A stretch of 64,000 nucleotides of DNA from Photorhabdus sp. CRCIA-P01. GTDB lineage: Bacteria; Pseudomonadota; Gammaproteobacteria; Enterobacterales; Enterobacteriaceae. Each line of letters starts with the position of its first letter. The stretch's first letter is position 1. The notes below the pieces were generated by a model. It did not search any database, was not told where the DNA came from, and was given only the letters and a program-made list of their open reading frames with translations. Below are positions 44,624 to 56,000 of this stretch, piece after piece. The DNA lies in the NCBI RefSeq assembly GCF_003545805.1, contig NZ_NMQR01000012.1:53561-117560 (forward strand). Direction: 5' to 3'. Position numbers and translations under genes: made by a program.

Positions 44624-45202
44624 TTAATTTAGTGCCCAAACCAGAGTTTGTTCAAGCAATTTAGCGCCATGAGTTGTGAGAATCGATTCTGGGTGAAATT
44701 GAAATCCACAAACCTTATGTTTATCGTGGCGAACCGCCATAACCGTGTCGCCACAACGGGCGGAAATAGTCAGTTCAGATGGAATTCGTCTACCCGTGAG
44801 AGAGTGATAACGAGCAACGGGTAGCGGGTTTTCCAGATTAGCGAACATAGCTTGATTATCGTGTTTTGCCAGAGAAGCTTTGCCGTGTAGGATCTCATCA
44901 GCCGCGGAAATTTCTCCACCATAAGCTTCAATAATGGCTTGATGCCCAAGACAGATGCCGATCACAGGGATTTTGCCGATGGTTTGTTGGAGTAATTGAG
45001 GCATACAACCTGCGTCAGAGGGTTTACCCGGTCCCGGTGAAAGCATCAATAACGGAGAGGAGAGCATTCTTAATTGCTGCATAATCATTTCAGTTGCAAC
45101 AGTATTACGATAGATAACAACTTGATGACCATGATGACGTAATTGATCGACGAGGTTATAGGTGAATGAATCCACGTTGTCGAGTAGAAGAATATTTGCC
45201 AT
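44624..45202 (-). CDS. trpG: anthranilate synthase glutaminase component
   Basis: 192 residues, class I glutamine amidotransferase. Nucleophile Cys in [17 protein letters not shown] (about residue 84), [11 protein letters not shown], and the His-Glu pair in [10 protein letters not shown] (about 168-177). It releases ammonia from glutamine for TrpE. The start overlaps the trpE stop by one base (TAATG), which suits equal synthesis of the two subunits. It is not fused to trpD, unlike E. coli. Confidence 0.97.
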   Translation of the reverse strand: MANILLLDNVDSFTYNLVDQLRHHGHQVVIYRNTVATEMIMQQLRMLSSPLLMLSPGPGKPSDAGCMPQLLQQTIGKIPVIGICLGHQAIIEAYGGEISAADEILHGKASLAKHDNQAMFANLENPLPVARYHSLTGRRIPSELTISARCGDTVMAVRHDKHKVCGFQFHPESILTTHGAKLLEQTLVWALN

Positions 45203-46800
45203 TAGAACATCTCCTCTGCCTGATGAGCCTCAATAATTGCACGAATGACTGCTCTTGCTTTGTTGCGGGTCTCTTCGGATTCGGCTAAAGGTTCGGAATC
45301 CAGTACGATACCTGCGCCAACCTGAATAGTCGCTATGCCATCTTCTACATAAGCAGAGCGGATAACGATACAATTATCCATATCCCCTTTGCCGGTGAAA
45401 TAACCGACAGCACCGCCGTAGCTGCCTCGGCGTTCACTTTCGTAGTGAGCGATAAGTTGCATTGCGCGTACTTTCGGTGCGCCGGTAAGGGTGCCCATAT
45501 TCATACACGCTTGATAAGCATGAAAAATATCTAAATCATGGCGTAATGTTCCCACGACGCGGGAGACCAGATGCATAACAAAAGAGTAGCGATCGACTTT
45601 TGTCAGATCAGAGACATAACGGCTGCCCGGTTCACAAATGCGAGCCAGGTCATTACGGGCCAAATCAACCAGCATCAAGTGTTCAGCCAATTCCTTATGA
45701 TCTGTTCGCATCTCCAGTTCGGTTCGGCTGTCTAGATCAGCATCCAGCTCGCCGGCAGCATTGCGCCCACGAGGGCGGGTGCCGGCGATCGGGTAAATTT
45801 CAATCTGGCGATTGGACGCATCATATTTAAGTGCGCTTTCAGGAGAAGCACCAAACAGACAGAACTCCTTGTCCTGCATGAAAAACATGTAAGGACTTGG
45901 ATTATGGTACTTAAGTTTTTGATAAGCATGAAGCGGTGCCGGGCAGGGCAGAAAGAAGCGTCTTGATGGCACGACCTGAAAAATATCCCCTTGGCGGATG
46001 TATTGTTGTAACTGTGCCACCATTTCTGCATAGGTCTTGTCATCCCGATTGTATGAAACTTTCATGGTTGGCAGAGAGATTTGTTGTACTGGTTCAATGG
46101 GCTCGGTAATGAGTGCCGCTAATGCTTTCAATCGTTGCTTAAGGTGCTGCTCTTCTGCTTGAGAATCACTGAAAAGCGAAACTTGCAAGCGTGAATTTTC
46201 ATTCTGGTGGTCGATCACCAATAACGTTTCTGCGAGATAAAAACAGAAATCAGGACAGCGTTGAACGGTTTTTACTGCCGGTAACGGCTCAAATCCGGCC
46301 ACCAAGTCGTAGGAAAACAGGCCACCAACGAATATCGCTTCTGTATTGTATGGCAATGAATTGAACGGAGATGAATTGTATGGTGATGGCTCTTCCTCCA
46401 GAGAAAGTAGGGCACGCAGTGCATCAAATACGGATACAGCTTTCAGACGATTATCTTCATCTAACCGATTGTGATTGATTGGAGGGAAGGTAACTTGCAG
46501 AGCATCATGTGTCATTTCAGATTGAACGTTGCTGGGAAATTTGTTGGCTAAGATAGGTAATAAAGTTCGGCCATTTTCTGTCAAAGCGTCAAAAGTCACC
46601 TGATTGCCGTTGGCACTGATGCGCAAGGCACTATCGATAATTAGCAGACTTTTTAAGTTTTTTTTGCTGTTAATTTCTGCGGATTCCAGCAATAAAGTTG
46701 CTGGTCGCTCACCACAGAGTTGATTGAATAGTAGAGTAGGATCGGGTTGGTAAGCGGTTTCTTGCTCGATTACTGTGATTTTTGGTTGTTTATCCGTCAT
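45202..46800 (-). CDS. trpE: anthranilate synthase component I
   Basis: 532 residues against about 520 in E. coli. N-terminal regulatory region with the tryptophan-feedback motif LLLESAEI (about 37-44); C-terminal chorismate-binding domain (about 250-525) with [58 protein letters not shown] and [15 protein letters not shown]. It makes anthranilate from chorismate and ammonia. Around residues 138-152 a small run [14 protein letters not shown] comes from three 15-bp tandem repeats and accounts for part of the extra length. First structural gene, preceded by the trp leader and attenuator. Confidence 0.98.
   Translation of the reverse strand: MTDKQPKITVIEQETAYQPDPTLLFNQLCGERPATLLLESAEINSKKNLKSLLIIDSALRISANGNQVTFDALTENGRTLLPILANKFPSNVQSEMTHDALQVTFPPINHNRLDEDNRLKAVSVFDALRALLSLEEEPSPYNSSPFNSLPYNTEAIFVGGLFSYDLVAGFEPLPAVKTVQRCPDFCFYLAETLLVIDHQNENSRLQVSLFSDSQAEEQHLKQRLKALAALITEPIEPVQQISLPTMKVSYNRDDKTYAEMVAQLQQYIRQGDIFQVVPSRRFFLPCPAPLHAYQKLKYHNPSPYMFFMQDKEFCLFGASPESALKYDASNRQIEIYPIAGTRPRGRNAAGELDADLDSRTELEMRTDHKELAEHLMLVDLARNDLARICEPGSRYVSDLTKVDRYSFVMHLVSRVVGTLRHDLDIFHAYQACMNMGTLTGAPKVRAMQLIAHYESERRGSYGGAVGYFTGKGDMDNCIVIRSAYVEDGIATIQVGAGIVLDSEPLAESEETRNKARAVIRAIIEAHQAEEMF
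46345..46389. repeat. 15-bp tandem repeat inside trpE
   Basis: Three adjacent 15-base units (ATTGTATGGCAATGA and two variants) encode five-residue repeats rich in Pro, Tyr/Phe, Asn and Ser in the N-terminal part of TrpE. Confidence 0.85.
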
Positions 46801-46833
46801 TTTTTCGTCCTGTTAATCAGTTATGCATATAAA

Positions 46834-46858
46834 AAAACCCGCTGGTTAGGCGGGTTTT
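46834..46858 (-). terminator. trp attenuator
   Basis: Stem AAAACCCGC / GCGGGTTTT with a seven-base loop; on the transcribed strand it is followed by a run of seven U. It lies 20 bp after the trpL stop and 34 bp before trpE, where the trp attenuator is expected. Confidence 0.92.
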
Positions 46859-46878
46859 GGTAATTTGGCACTGTTAAT

Positions 46879-46950
46879 TTATGTGCGTGACCATACCGCC
46901 CTTACTGGGAAGTTATGCCACCAACGGATAGACGTCATGAATACAGCCAT
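46879..46950 (-). CDS. trpL: trp operon leader peptide
   Basis: 23 codons: MAVFMTSIRWWHNFPVRAVWSRT. The adjacent Trp codons 10 and 11 and a further Trp at 20 are the sensors: a ribosome stalled at them when charged tRNA-Trp is short lets the antiterminator form and spares trpE transcription. AGAGG lies before the ATG. It is longer than the E. coli leader (14 residues) and has one more Trp codon. Too short for usual gene calling. Confidence 0.93.
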   Translation of the reverse strand: MAVFMTSIRWWHNFPVRAVWSRT

Positions 46951-47001
46951 TTTCAGTGCCTCTTTAATATTGGTATACAAGACAATATCGCTCTCACTCT
47001 C

Positions 47002-47035
47002 GTACTAGTAAAGTGGAACGGCATTAGTGTGTCAA
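47002..47035 (-). promoter_or_regulatory. trp promoter and TrpR operator
   Basis: On the minus strand -35 TTGACA (47030-47035) and -10 TTTACT (47007-47012) are 17 bp apart, as in E. coli. The -10 overlaps ACTAGTAC, the right half of the E. coli trp operator (TTAACTAGTACGC), so TrpR repression is likely. The leader peptide starts about 55 bp downstream. Confidence 0.85.
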
Positions 47036-47742
47036 GGATTTTTTGGCGCATTTATTAATTTGTGCGGTCACGGGTAACGCCTTAGTCATTAAGCGGTACT
47101 TAAAAGTGTTGATGATCATAATTAAATTGCCGTACTATTCCTCGAATTTAGGAATGATCAACATTATAAGCAGTTAATTTCCTATAGAACTTAGGTTATG
47201 AAAATTAATATTATTAGAGGAAATTGAAGGTTAATTTGGTGATGTTTTGTTACAGTGTAACATAAAGTGTTCAATAGTTAGAGATAGGATAATATAGGGT
47301 GCTTAATTTTAATGAAATTATTATCTTACTGTCACAAATAACTCATATTATTATTTCATGATATAGCTATGATATATATTTAGTAATATTAAGTAGGTAA
47401 ATCATGTTTCATGGAAAAAAGAATTTAGCGATAGTCAAAATGGGTTAAAGAGCAGGATTGGCTGGATTTTGTTTGAGTCAATAGGCAAACGAGGAGAATA
47501 GATAATCAATTTTTATATCTGCATATGAAAAAAAGAGGTTTAACCGATATTACTGTGAGAAGTAGTATTCATGGCTCTAACATATCGTGTTATTTAAAAT
47601 TTAGATCTTTATCAGTTAACGCGATGTAATCCTTTGTATTTAATACGTTATAGGTATGCCAGGGGGAACGATATTCTGGCATGGACTGCCATGATTTAAC
47701 TCTCTGATGTTTAAAATAATTGTACTATTAGTGGAGTAAGAT
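47036..47742 (+). other. AT-rich region between the trp promoter and the chitinase-toxin genes
   Basis: About 700 bp of AT-rich DNA without a supported gene; only reading frames under 20 codons occur at plausible ATGs. It marks the left border of the island between trpL and rnm and must hold the promoter of chitinase 1. No att-like direct repeat, tRNA or transposase was seen. Confidence 0.55.
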
Positions 47743-49374
47743 ATGAGTGAAAATGAACCCAAAGCAGATAGCCAATTGGTGTATGAAACTGATCCACATA
47801 AAGTTAAAGATTCGGAAGAAGGTGCGGCGCAGAAAACTTATCGGTTAAATGGTTTTGATCCTAAAACAACCGATGGCGCATTATCCTATACACCAACAAG
47901 ACTTGCTAAAACTGTTTTTAATACTTACGAGGAGAAGGATGATTTTGGCGTTTTCTGTTATTTATCTGATTGGTCAATCTATGATGAACGTTTAGCGCCG
48001 ATAAATGATGATTCTTTTAAAAAGAATGGTGGCAGAAGTGCTGATTTAATGCGCTTTAAAGGTGATAAAGAAAAAGGAAAACCGTTTAAAAGAATTATCT
48101 TTAGCTTTGCAGGTATTATTGGCGATCCCGGGGAGAAGAAAGCAACTATCATCGCTGCCGCGGGTGTAAATGGATGGCAAATGGGGAATGCTGAACAAGA
48201 TATTCTTGAGAATCACGAAGGTAAACCTATTCCAATTGATCCTTGGGCTGATGTTGCAGCTTATCTTAATTGTGGTTTTACTCAATGGGCGGGCAATCCT
48301 ATAGATTTATATCAGCAAGATAAAGCCCAAGGGGTATTAGGAGGATTACGTTTACTTAAAGATGAAAATCCGGATCTGGAAATTTCCGTCAGCGTTGGCG
48401 GTTGGTCAATGAGTGGTGCTTTTTATAAAGTTTGCCGTGATGAGAAACTGCGACAACGATTTGTTGAGGGGGTTAAAGATTTATACACCAGATTCCCTAT
48501 GCTAACTCATATTGATCTTGATTGGGAATATCCTGGTTCTGCGGGGGAAGGTAACCCATTTGGTGAAGATGATTATAAGTATTTTGCTGAGCTTATTAAG
48601 GATTTAAAAAATGCCAATATCAGTAATTTAAAAGGAATTAGTATTGCTGCTTCTGCCGATATAGAAAAAATCAAAGCAGCACATATTCCAGAATTAATCG
48701 CCGCCGGTGTCAATGAAATCAACTTAATGACTTATGATTTCTTTACATTAGGCGATAAAAAAATATCTCATCATACCAATCTTTATCGCAAAGAAGATGA
48801 TCAATATTCTAAATATTCAGTCGATGATGCAGTTAACTATCTTATCTCTTTAGGGATTGATAAGAAATTAATTTATATCGGCTATTCTGGTTATACACGT
48901 AATGCCAAAACTGCGGAGTTAGAGAGTAAGGATAATGAACAGCTGGTTGGAACATATACAGATGGAACATCCACGGTAGGGAGTTTCGAATACAGCGTCA
49001 CTGAATGGACAGATATTATCTATAACTATGTTGATTATGAAAATCAAATAGGTCGTAATGGTTTTTCAGTTTTTCATGATCCGGTAGCTAAAGCTGACTA
49101 TCTTTATAATAAAGATCTCAAAGTATTTATGTCGTTAGATACGCCACGCTCAGTCAGAGAAAAAGGCCGCTATGTTAAAGAAAAAGGTTTAGGTGGTTTA
49201 TTTATTTGGACCGGCGATCAAGATAATGGCTTGCTAACTAATGCGGCTCATGAAGGATTGGGTCGTAAGGCGATTAAAAAAGTGATTGAAATGGAGCCGT
49301 TTTATTTCGAAGGTGAACTTCCTTCTTACGATAAACCGAAAGAGAAGCAGTGTGAAGAATGTAAATTAAATTGA
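47743..49374 (+). CDS. GH18 chitinase 1 of the Tc toxin cluster
   Basis: 543 residues with a single glycoside hydrolase family 18 barrel (about 60-515). The active site HIDLDWEYPGS puts the catalytic Glu at residue 262 with Asp258 and Asp260; SVSVGGWSMSGAFY, NLMTYDFFT and GGLFIWTGDQDNG are further family blocks. No signal peptide is present, as for the chitinases that are built into the Yen-Tc complex of Yersinia entomophaga. It should cleave chitin, probably of the insect gut lining. It lies 96 bp upstream of tcA1. GGAGTAAG precedes the ATG. Confidence 0.92.
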   Translation: MSENEPKADSQLVYETDPHKVKDSEEGAAQKTYRLNGFDPKTTDGALSYTPTRLAKTVFNTYEEKDDFGVFCYLSDWSIYDERLAPINDDSFKKNGGRSADLMRFKGDKEKGKPFKRIIFSFAGIIGDPGEKKATIIAAAGVNGWQMGNAEQDILENHEGKPIPIDPWADVAAYLNCGFTQWAGNPIDLYQQDKAQGVLGGLRLLKDENPDLEISVSVGGWSMSGAFYKVCRDEKLRQRFVEGVKDLYTRFPMLTHIDLDWEYPGSAGEGNPFGEDDYKYFAELIKDLKNANISNLKGISIAASADIEKIKAAHIPELIAAGVNEINLMTYDFFTLGDKKISHHTNLYRKEDDQYSKYSVDDAVNYLISLGIDKKLIYIGYSGYTRNAKTAELESKDNEQLVGTYTDGTSTVGSFEYSVTEWTDIIYNYVDYENQIGRNGFSVFHDPVAKADYLYNKDLKVFMSLDTPRSVREKGRYVKEKGLGGLFIWTGDQDNGLLTNAAHEGLGRKAIKKVIEMEPFYFEGELPSYDKPKEKQCEECKLN

Positions 49375-49470
49375 ATTTATGCTTTAAAAAATCTCACTAC
49401 TTAAGGTGGTTATAGTCTCTATAACTGTTCTATTCAGGTGTTGCCGATTAATTAGGTTGGGAATAATGTA

Positions 49471-52400
49471 ATGGATAAATATAAAAGCATTTCTCGTGAA
49501 AAACAGGATGTAACAAAAGTATCACCATTATTATCCGCGGTGGCGGAAATAAAATCATCAGCATCGCTAATATTGACGAAAAGTTATATGTTATCAGATT
49601 CAGAGCAGAAGGAAGATAATTCCACTGTTACTCTGGTCAATACACTCCAGCGTCTGGGATATCACTCAATTTTTGATATTGTTGAAGTATCAAGGCAGCG
49701 ATTTATTAAACGTCACAACGAATCTTTGTCGGGACATGCAGAGGTAATCTTTGATAAAGCAGTGAGTGCGGCTAATCAATTAGTACAAAGTTATCGGCAA
49801 AGGCAACTAAGAGATTACGATGGCACAACATTAAGGAAAACGAATCATCAGGCAAGATATTTTTCTTATAGCAATAGTGATCCAGATGAAAAAGAAAAAT
49901 TACCTGATTACAGCAACTTATTTCCTGAGCCTTGGGATAACTTCTGTCAGCCAAACGCTATTGAGTCCCTTGACAGTCCGGTAAATTACCTGCTTGATCT
50001 TTATAAGTTTGTACAACAAATAGAGCTGGATGGTTCCAATAATGCCGTGGGATTGGAGCAAAGGCGCGCTGATATTCCTGACTTATTACTTAATAGTGAT
50101 AATCTTTACAAAGAGGTGACGGCAATATCTATTGTGAATGATGTTTTGTCGAAAAGTGCCAGGGAATATATTGATCAGACAGGCCAGGCGGATAAACCGG
50201 TTAATCAGGTTTTAGGAGAGACCCGCTTTCCCTTTACATTACCTTATAATTTACCTTCTCAGCAAATCAATAAAGGCTTGGCCGAAAAAGAGACCGAATT
50301 AGGTACAGTTATTCAGCAAGTGGATCAGCAATTTCCCTGGCATATCTTAACTGAAAAACGTGATCAGGCTCTGCTTGCTTATACTCAATTAAGTCAGGAG
50401 CAAATAGCTTTACTGAAAGAGGAAAGTCCATTTGCGCAAAACTTTTTATCACGTGAACAACTTATTAAGAGTTATTTCAGCGCAAGTACAACAGAAGTAT
50501 TGCCTGAACGTGATATTTCAAAACATGCTTATATTATTCATGCTGATGAGAATATCACTGGCCCGACACTGTTGAGTGATAATGTTGATAAAGCCTATGA
50601 TGAAATTGTCATTACCTGTGAAAATAAAAATAAAGAGACCATCAAAGTTAAACTTCGTGGTGAAAATGTTCTGACCTATAACCGCGTAAAAGCAAGGATG
50701 GAACCTTTTAATAATTCATCGCCATTTAGTCGACAGTTAAAATTAACTTATGTAGAAAGTGATAATAGTGCAATTGGTAATTTGGATAATGGTCCTTTCT
50801 TTGGTGAAATGACAGTTTATGCCGCGGTGCCAAAAGAGAGTAAAAATAATGCCTCGGTAAATATTGAAGGTATTAATTTCCTGACCATGACTTACCGTTT
50901 TGCCATTGCTAAGCAAGGTACTGAACAATCAGAATTATTGCCAGAAGCAGAGAAGTTTTTCCAAGATAATTATGGTCTTTCTGCGGATGACAGCGTGAAA
51001 TTAAAACAGATTCTATCTTTTGGTCAACAAACAGGATCAAAAGTGACAGATCTCGAACATTTGTTTAGTAGTGGTGATTTTCGGCCTTTAGTTTCGCCAA
51101 ATGTGATGTTTTCTAACCCTATTTTAGATAGTGGTCAAACATCAGAACACTTTCCAGCGCCTTACCATTATGGGGGGGTTTATATAAATGCGGGGCAATT
51201 AGATGCATTAAGCATTGTGAGAACCGGCTCTGGGCGCGAAATAGAGGCAGTTTCTGATTTTCGCCATGATCGAATGAACCGCTTTATTCGTTTACAGCGT
51301 TGGTTAGCGTTACCTTATCATCAACTTGATTTATTAGTAACTTCAGCAATAAAAGCTGAACCTAATAATACCGATCTGGCTATCTCTAATAATACATTAA
51401 GAGCATTAGGTTTATTCCGCCATTTATCGACGCAATATAAAGTATTACCGGAGGCGTTTGCCGGATGGATATATCAAATGACGCCATTTGCTATCAGCAA
51501 TAATATTCCATTTTTTGATCAACTTTTTAATCAGTCTAAACTTTTTGACCAACCTTTAATTCTGGATGGGAAAGCATTTAACTATACGGAAAATCAAGGA
51601 GATGGAGCGAAAACAGTTAAACAATTGTGTGCTGGGCTAGCTATTTCTTTATCCACGTTTCAAGTCATTGCGCCTATCGTTCAGAACACGTTGAAGCTCT
51701 CTGCTGGCAAATTGGTGCGTAATCTTGATGTCGTATCCAGACTTTATCGTCTGGTGACTATTCCACGATTATTTGGTTTTTCTGCGGAAGATGGATTAAT
51801 TCTGGCGGATATTTTGACGGATAAAAACGAATATCTGGCAAATATACCGGCTTTGGGAGAAAAAGATGATATCCTTAATATTATTGCTCAAATGGAGGTT
51901 TTAACTTCCTGGCTTGCTAAAACAAAACTGACACCGATTAAGCTTTCTCTATTATTAGGTAAAACTCAGCTTCCGGTGGTGCCAACAAATGGCATGTTAA
52001 CCTTTTATAAGGGAATTTCTGACGGTTTGACTGATAATGTACGTTTGCAAGAATCTGATTTTAATCGGCAAGAAATAAATGGTACAGATTGGTGGACCAC
52101 TCTGTCAGATGAAAATGGCGTTTTTGATAAGAGTAATGGATTAATTAAAGATATCCCGTTGATATGGGGAAAAACAGACGAGGAGTCTCTGAGGAAAAAG
52201 ATCGAAGATATTGTAAAAGAGAAAAAGATAACTCCAGATAATAATCAAATTAATATTGTCTTGCAAATCACATTGCAAGCTAAAACCGCACAAGAGAGTC
52301 TATTATCTAGTGCTGTTGCGGGTGAATATGGGGTATCAAGAGATATTGTTCCACTACAATTGCGTTGGTTAGGAAGTAGTATTTATTCAGTATTGAAAAT

Positions 52401-53007
52401 GGTGTTAGATAATACGCCAGACAAAGTTGAAGATATTAAAAAAGAGTTTCTGGACTTGACCTACAGTCTGTTAGTTTATACTCAATTAATTAATGCATTG
52501 AGCATAAGTAATAATCTATTGTTATTGCGCCTGACAAATCCTAAATGGCTTGGACTAAACATAGATGAAACAACAGAAATATCATTATCGTTAGATGAAA
52601 TTTTCCTGTTGAATCGCTATCAAGATTTACTGGAAAATGCGAAACAAAATGAAGATAAAATTCAGGAATATTTTACTTTCGCTAACAGTGAAATTTTACC
52701 GAAGAGAGAAGAGGATGATAACAATTATAAATGTGCGCAATTACTGGCTGAAATATTAGATTGGGACACTGATGAAATTTATCTTGCTTGTGAAAAAGGC
52801 GGATTAGAAAGAAAACGTGCGATGACTTTATCTCAAATAGATTGGATACGACGGCTACAACAATTTTCTGTGAAAACCAACTTATCCGTTGAGCCTTTAT
52901 TAGGTGCTGGTGCACTTGATGTTAATTCAGATTTTGAAGCTTTCCAAAGCATCGGTGAAGCGGTAATGGCCGCATTAAAAGCGCAAGGAGATGATGATAA
53001 TGTCTAA
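49471..53007 (+). CDS. insecticidal toxin complex protein TcA, N-terminal subunit (YenA1-like)
   Basis: 1178 residues. The N-terminal part (about 50-240) has the VRP1/SpvA-type helical shell: NTLQRLGYHSIFDIVEVSRQRFIKRH, FPEPWDNFCQPNAIESLDSPVNYLLDLYKFVQQIELDG and RRADIPDLLL. Later blocks NRFIRLQRWLALPYHQLDLL and QLCAGLAISLSTFQVIAPI match the TcA shell repeats. It corresponds to the N-terminal half of a full TcA; the C-terminal half is the next gene. Together they should form the pentameric pore-forming A component. The split is in the same place as in YenA1/YenA2. It overlaps the next reading frame by 8 bp. Confidence 0.92.
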   Translation: MDKYKSISREKQDVTKVSPLLSAVAEIKSSASLILTKSYMLSDSEQKEDNSTVTLVNTLQRLGYHSIFDIVEVSRQRFIKRHNESLSGHAEVIFDKAVSAANQLVQSYRQRQLRDYDGTTLRKTNHQARYFSYSNSDPDEKEKLPDYSNLFPEPWDNFCQPNAIESLDSPVNYLLDLYKFVQQIELDGSNNAVGLEQRRADIPDLLLNSDNLYKEVTAISIVNDVLSKSAREYIDQTGQADKPVNQVLGETRFPFTLPYNLPSQQINKGLAEKETELGTVIQQVDQQFPWHILTEKRDQALLAYTQLSQEQIALLKEESPFAQNFLSREQLIKSYFSASTTEVLPERDISKHAYIIHADENITGPTLLSDNVDKAYDEIVITCENKNKETIKVKLRGENVLTYNRVKARMEPFNNSSPFSRQLKLTYVESDNSAIGNLDNGPFFGEMTVYAAVPKESKNNASVNIEGINFLTMTYRFAIAKQGTEQSELLPEAEKFFQDNYGLSADDSVKLKQILSFGQQTGSKVTDLEHLFSSGDFRPLVSPNVMFSNPILDSGQTSEHFPAPYHYGGVYINAGQLDALSIVRTGSGREIEAVSDFRHDRMNRFIRLQRWLALPYHQLDLLVTSAIKAEPNNTDLAISNNTLRALGLFRHLSTQYKVLPEAFAGWIYQMTPFAISNNIPFFDQLFNQSKLFDQPLILDGKAFNYTENQGDGAKTVKQLCAGLAISLSTFQVIAPIVQNTLKLSAGKLVRNLDVVSRLYRLVTIPRLFGFSAEDGLILADILTDKNEYLANIPALGEKDDILNIIAQMEVLTSWLAKTKLTPIKLSLLLGKTQLPVVPTNGMLTFYKGISDGLTDNVRLQESDFNRQEINGTDWWTTLSDENGVFDKSNGLIKDIPLIWGKTDEESLRKKIEDIVKEKKITPDNNQINIVLQITLQAKTAQESLLSSAVAGEYGVSRDIVPLQLRWLGSSIYSVLKMVLDNTPDKVEDIKKEFLDLTYSLLVYTQLINALSISNNLLLLRLTNPKWLGLNIDETTEISLSLDEIFLLNRYQDLLENAKQNEDKIQEYFTFANSEILPKREEDDNNYKCAQLLAEILDWDTDEIYLACEKGGLERKRAMTLSQIDWIRRLQQFSVKTNLSVEPLLGAGALDVNSDFEAFQSIGEAVMAALKAQGDDDNV

Positions 53008-56000
53008 TTTAATTGAAGCAAAATTACAGGAAAATTTGCGTGACGCATTGGTTGACTATTATCTTGGTCAAATTGTTCCGCATGATACCGCTTTTCAATC
53101 TCAGAGTGAAAAAATTAAAAACGTTGATGACTTGTATGATTTTCTATTGTTAGACACTCAGGTTTCTTCCAAAGTCAAAACAGCCCGTGTCGCGCATGTT
53201 ACTCAATCGGTACAACAATATATTAACCGTATTGTTTTGAATTTAGAGTCAGGGTTATCGATGACTCAGGAAGAGGCCGATAATTGGCAGGAGTTTGCTA
53301 ATCGTTATGGTTATTGGGCGGCAAATCAACAACTGGCTATTTACCCGGAAGTTTATGTTGATCCCACATTACGTTTAACTAAAACGGAATTCTTTTTCCA
53401 ACTTGAAAGTGCGCTTAATCAAGGTAAGCTCACGGATGATGTTGCTCAGAAAGCGATATTGGGATATTTGAATAACTTCGAAGAGGTCAGTAATTTAGAG
53501 GTTATTGCTGGTTACGAAGATGGGATTAATATTGCCGATGATAAGATCTATTTCATTGCTAAGACCCGTACCCAACCTTACCGTTATTTTTGGCGAACTT
53601 TAGATGCCAAACAGCGTAATAATCAGACTGACGAACTTTATCCTACCGCTTGGGGTGAGTGGAAGCTGATTAATGTTCCGTTAGAGAATGCATATAACAG
53701 TATTATTCGTCCGATTATTCTAAATAACCGATTGTATATTAGTTGGTTTGAAGTTTCTGAAGAAAAACAAGATAAAGATAATAGTATTAAATATCGCACC
53801 AAACTTAATTTGGCTCATTTGGCGTTTGATGGTACCTGGAGTACCGGGACTACCGTTCGTGAAGATTTACTTGACCACTCAATGAAAGAGTTGATTGCGG
53901 TGCTCGATCGTACCGGAGATGTTGAACGTTTAGCGTTGGTCGCATTTGTGCGTTTGCAAGGCAAAAATGAGAATAAAGAAGCTTATGATTATGATGAAGT
54001 TTTCACTTATGTTTGTGACAACTTATTAATGGCAGCAACGGATTTGCCCAAATCCACTTCAACGCTATCCGATCTGGATGCATATGGTGCTGCTTTAGTT
54101 TGGTTCTATTTCCGAGAGACTTCAAATGGCGGGCCGGAAGAATATAAGCAATTAGTTCTTTATCCTGTTAATAATAATATGAAGTGGCCGATCGCGGGAA
54201 CAATAGAATTTGAAGGAAGTTTAGGTACAATAGATCAATTTGATTTTAAACCTGTTTATGTTGATGGAACATTAAATTTGTCTCTTAATTCCAGTTCAAC
54301 ATATCAATATGATTTTAGCAGAAGTAAAAATATCCTTTATTGTATTTGGCTGGAAGATAGTCAGGGTGAACGGTGTTGGCTTGATTATAAGGTGCTTACT
54401 CCAGAAGATTATGATCCAAAATTAAGTTTCACACTGAATCGGTGTGATCGAAATGATATAACGGTTGTTACAGGTTTTAGTTTGCCATCAGAAACTGGAG
54501 ATATTGCCGGTAAAATTAAGCAAAAACTGAGTGTAGGTAAATTACTTCGTGACAAGATCCAAATTAAACAGACGAAACAAACCCAATATTTACAATTTCC
54601 AAAAGAAGAGCCGTCAGAGGAGCAACCAGAAAGTTGGTATTCTGACAAGGCGATTCGTTTAAATACCCTTTTTGCAAAGGAGTTAATTAGTAAGGCGAGT
54701 CAAAAACTGGACAAAGTTCTCAGTTGGGAAACTCAAAACATTCATGAAGAGCCGATTACCGGCAAGGTTTCAAAACCTATCGATCTTAAAGGGGCAAATG
54801 GTATTTATTTCTGGGAATTATTCTTCCATATGCCATTTATGGTGGCTTGGCGGTTTAATGTCGAACAGCGTTATGAAGAAGCCAGTCGCTGGATTAAGTT
54901 TATTTTTAATCCTTTTGAAAGTAATGATGAACCGGCGTTGGAACAAGATAAGCCACGTTATTGGAATAGTCGTCCGATCATTGATGAGCCCAAGAGATTA
55001 CGTAGTTTGATAGAGCCGTCTGATCCTGATGCAATTTCTGCCAGTGAACCTATTCATTATCGTAAAGCTATTTTTAACTTCTACGTTAAGAATGTTATCG
55101 ATCAGGGCGATATGGAATATCGCAAGTTACAGCCTACTGCCAGAACGTTGGCTCGTTTGAGCTATGCAACGGCAAGTTCATTATTAGGCGCGCGTCCCGA
55201 TCTTCAATTAGCCAGTTACTGGCAGCCAATAACCCTTGAGGATGCATCCTATAAGAAGAGTAGCGCGGTACGTGCATTGGAGATGATAAGTTATCCTCTG
55301 CCTTATGCCCCGGTGGTTCATGATAAAACTATTCGTGCGCTGGATAATGATCTCTTTATGAAACCTATTAATGAAGAGTTAACGGCTCTGTGGGATAGAA
55401 TAGAAAACCGGATTTACAATTTACGCCATAATTTAACGCTGGATGGTAAAGAAATTTCCATGGATCTTTATGATTCGAAAATTTCTCCTCGTGGATTAAT
55501 GAATCAGCGTTATCAGCGAGTTGTTGCGGCCAGAAATACCAGCAGAATGAATTTCAGAGTGCCAAATTATCGCTTTGAACCGATGTTGGCGCGGGCGAAA
55601 TCGGGTGTCGATACGTTGATACAATTTGGTAGCACCTTATTAAGCCTGTTGGAACGGAAAGATAATTTGAGTTTTGAATCATTTCAGATGGTTCAGAATA
55701 ATGATCTCTACCGTTTTGCTGTTGACCTCCAGCAACAAGATATCAATATTAACCAGGCCAGTCTTGATGCGTTGCAGGTGAGTAAACAATCTGCTCAGGA
55801 GCGGTACGAACATTATAAAAGTCTTTATGATGAAAATATTTCGTCAACCGAGCAGCAGGTTATTGAATTACAAGCTCAGGCATCTTCTGCTTTGTTGGCT
55901 TCACAAGTCTCAAGGACGGCTGCGGCGGCATTGGATTTAGTTCCTAATATTTACGGATTGGCTGTTGGGGGTTCACATTGGGGGGCTGCTTTAAATGCTG

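Noticed and set aside
47036..47742. Possible pseudogene or att site at the left border of the Tc island
   Set aside because: No frame of useful length with homology, no direct repeat with the right border, and no integrase or transposase nearby.
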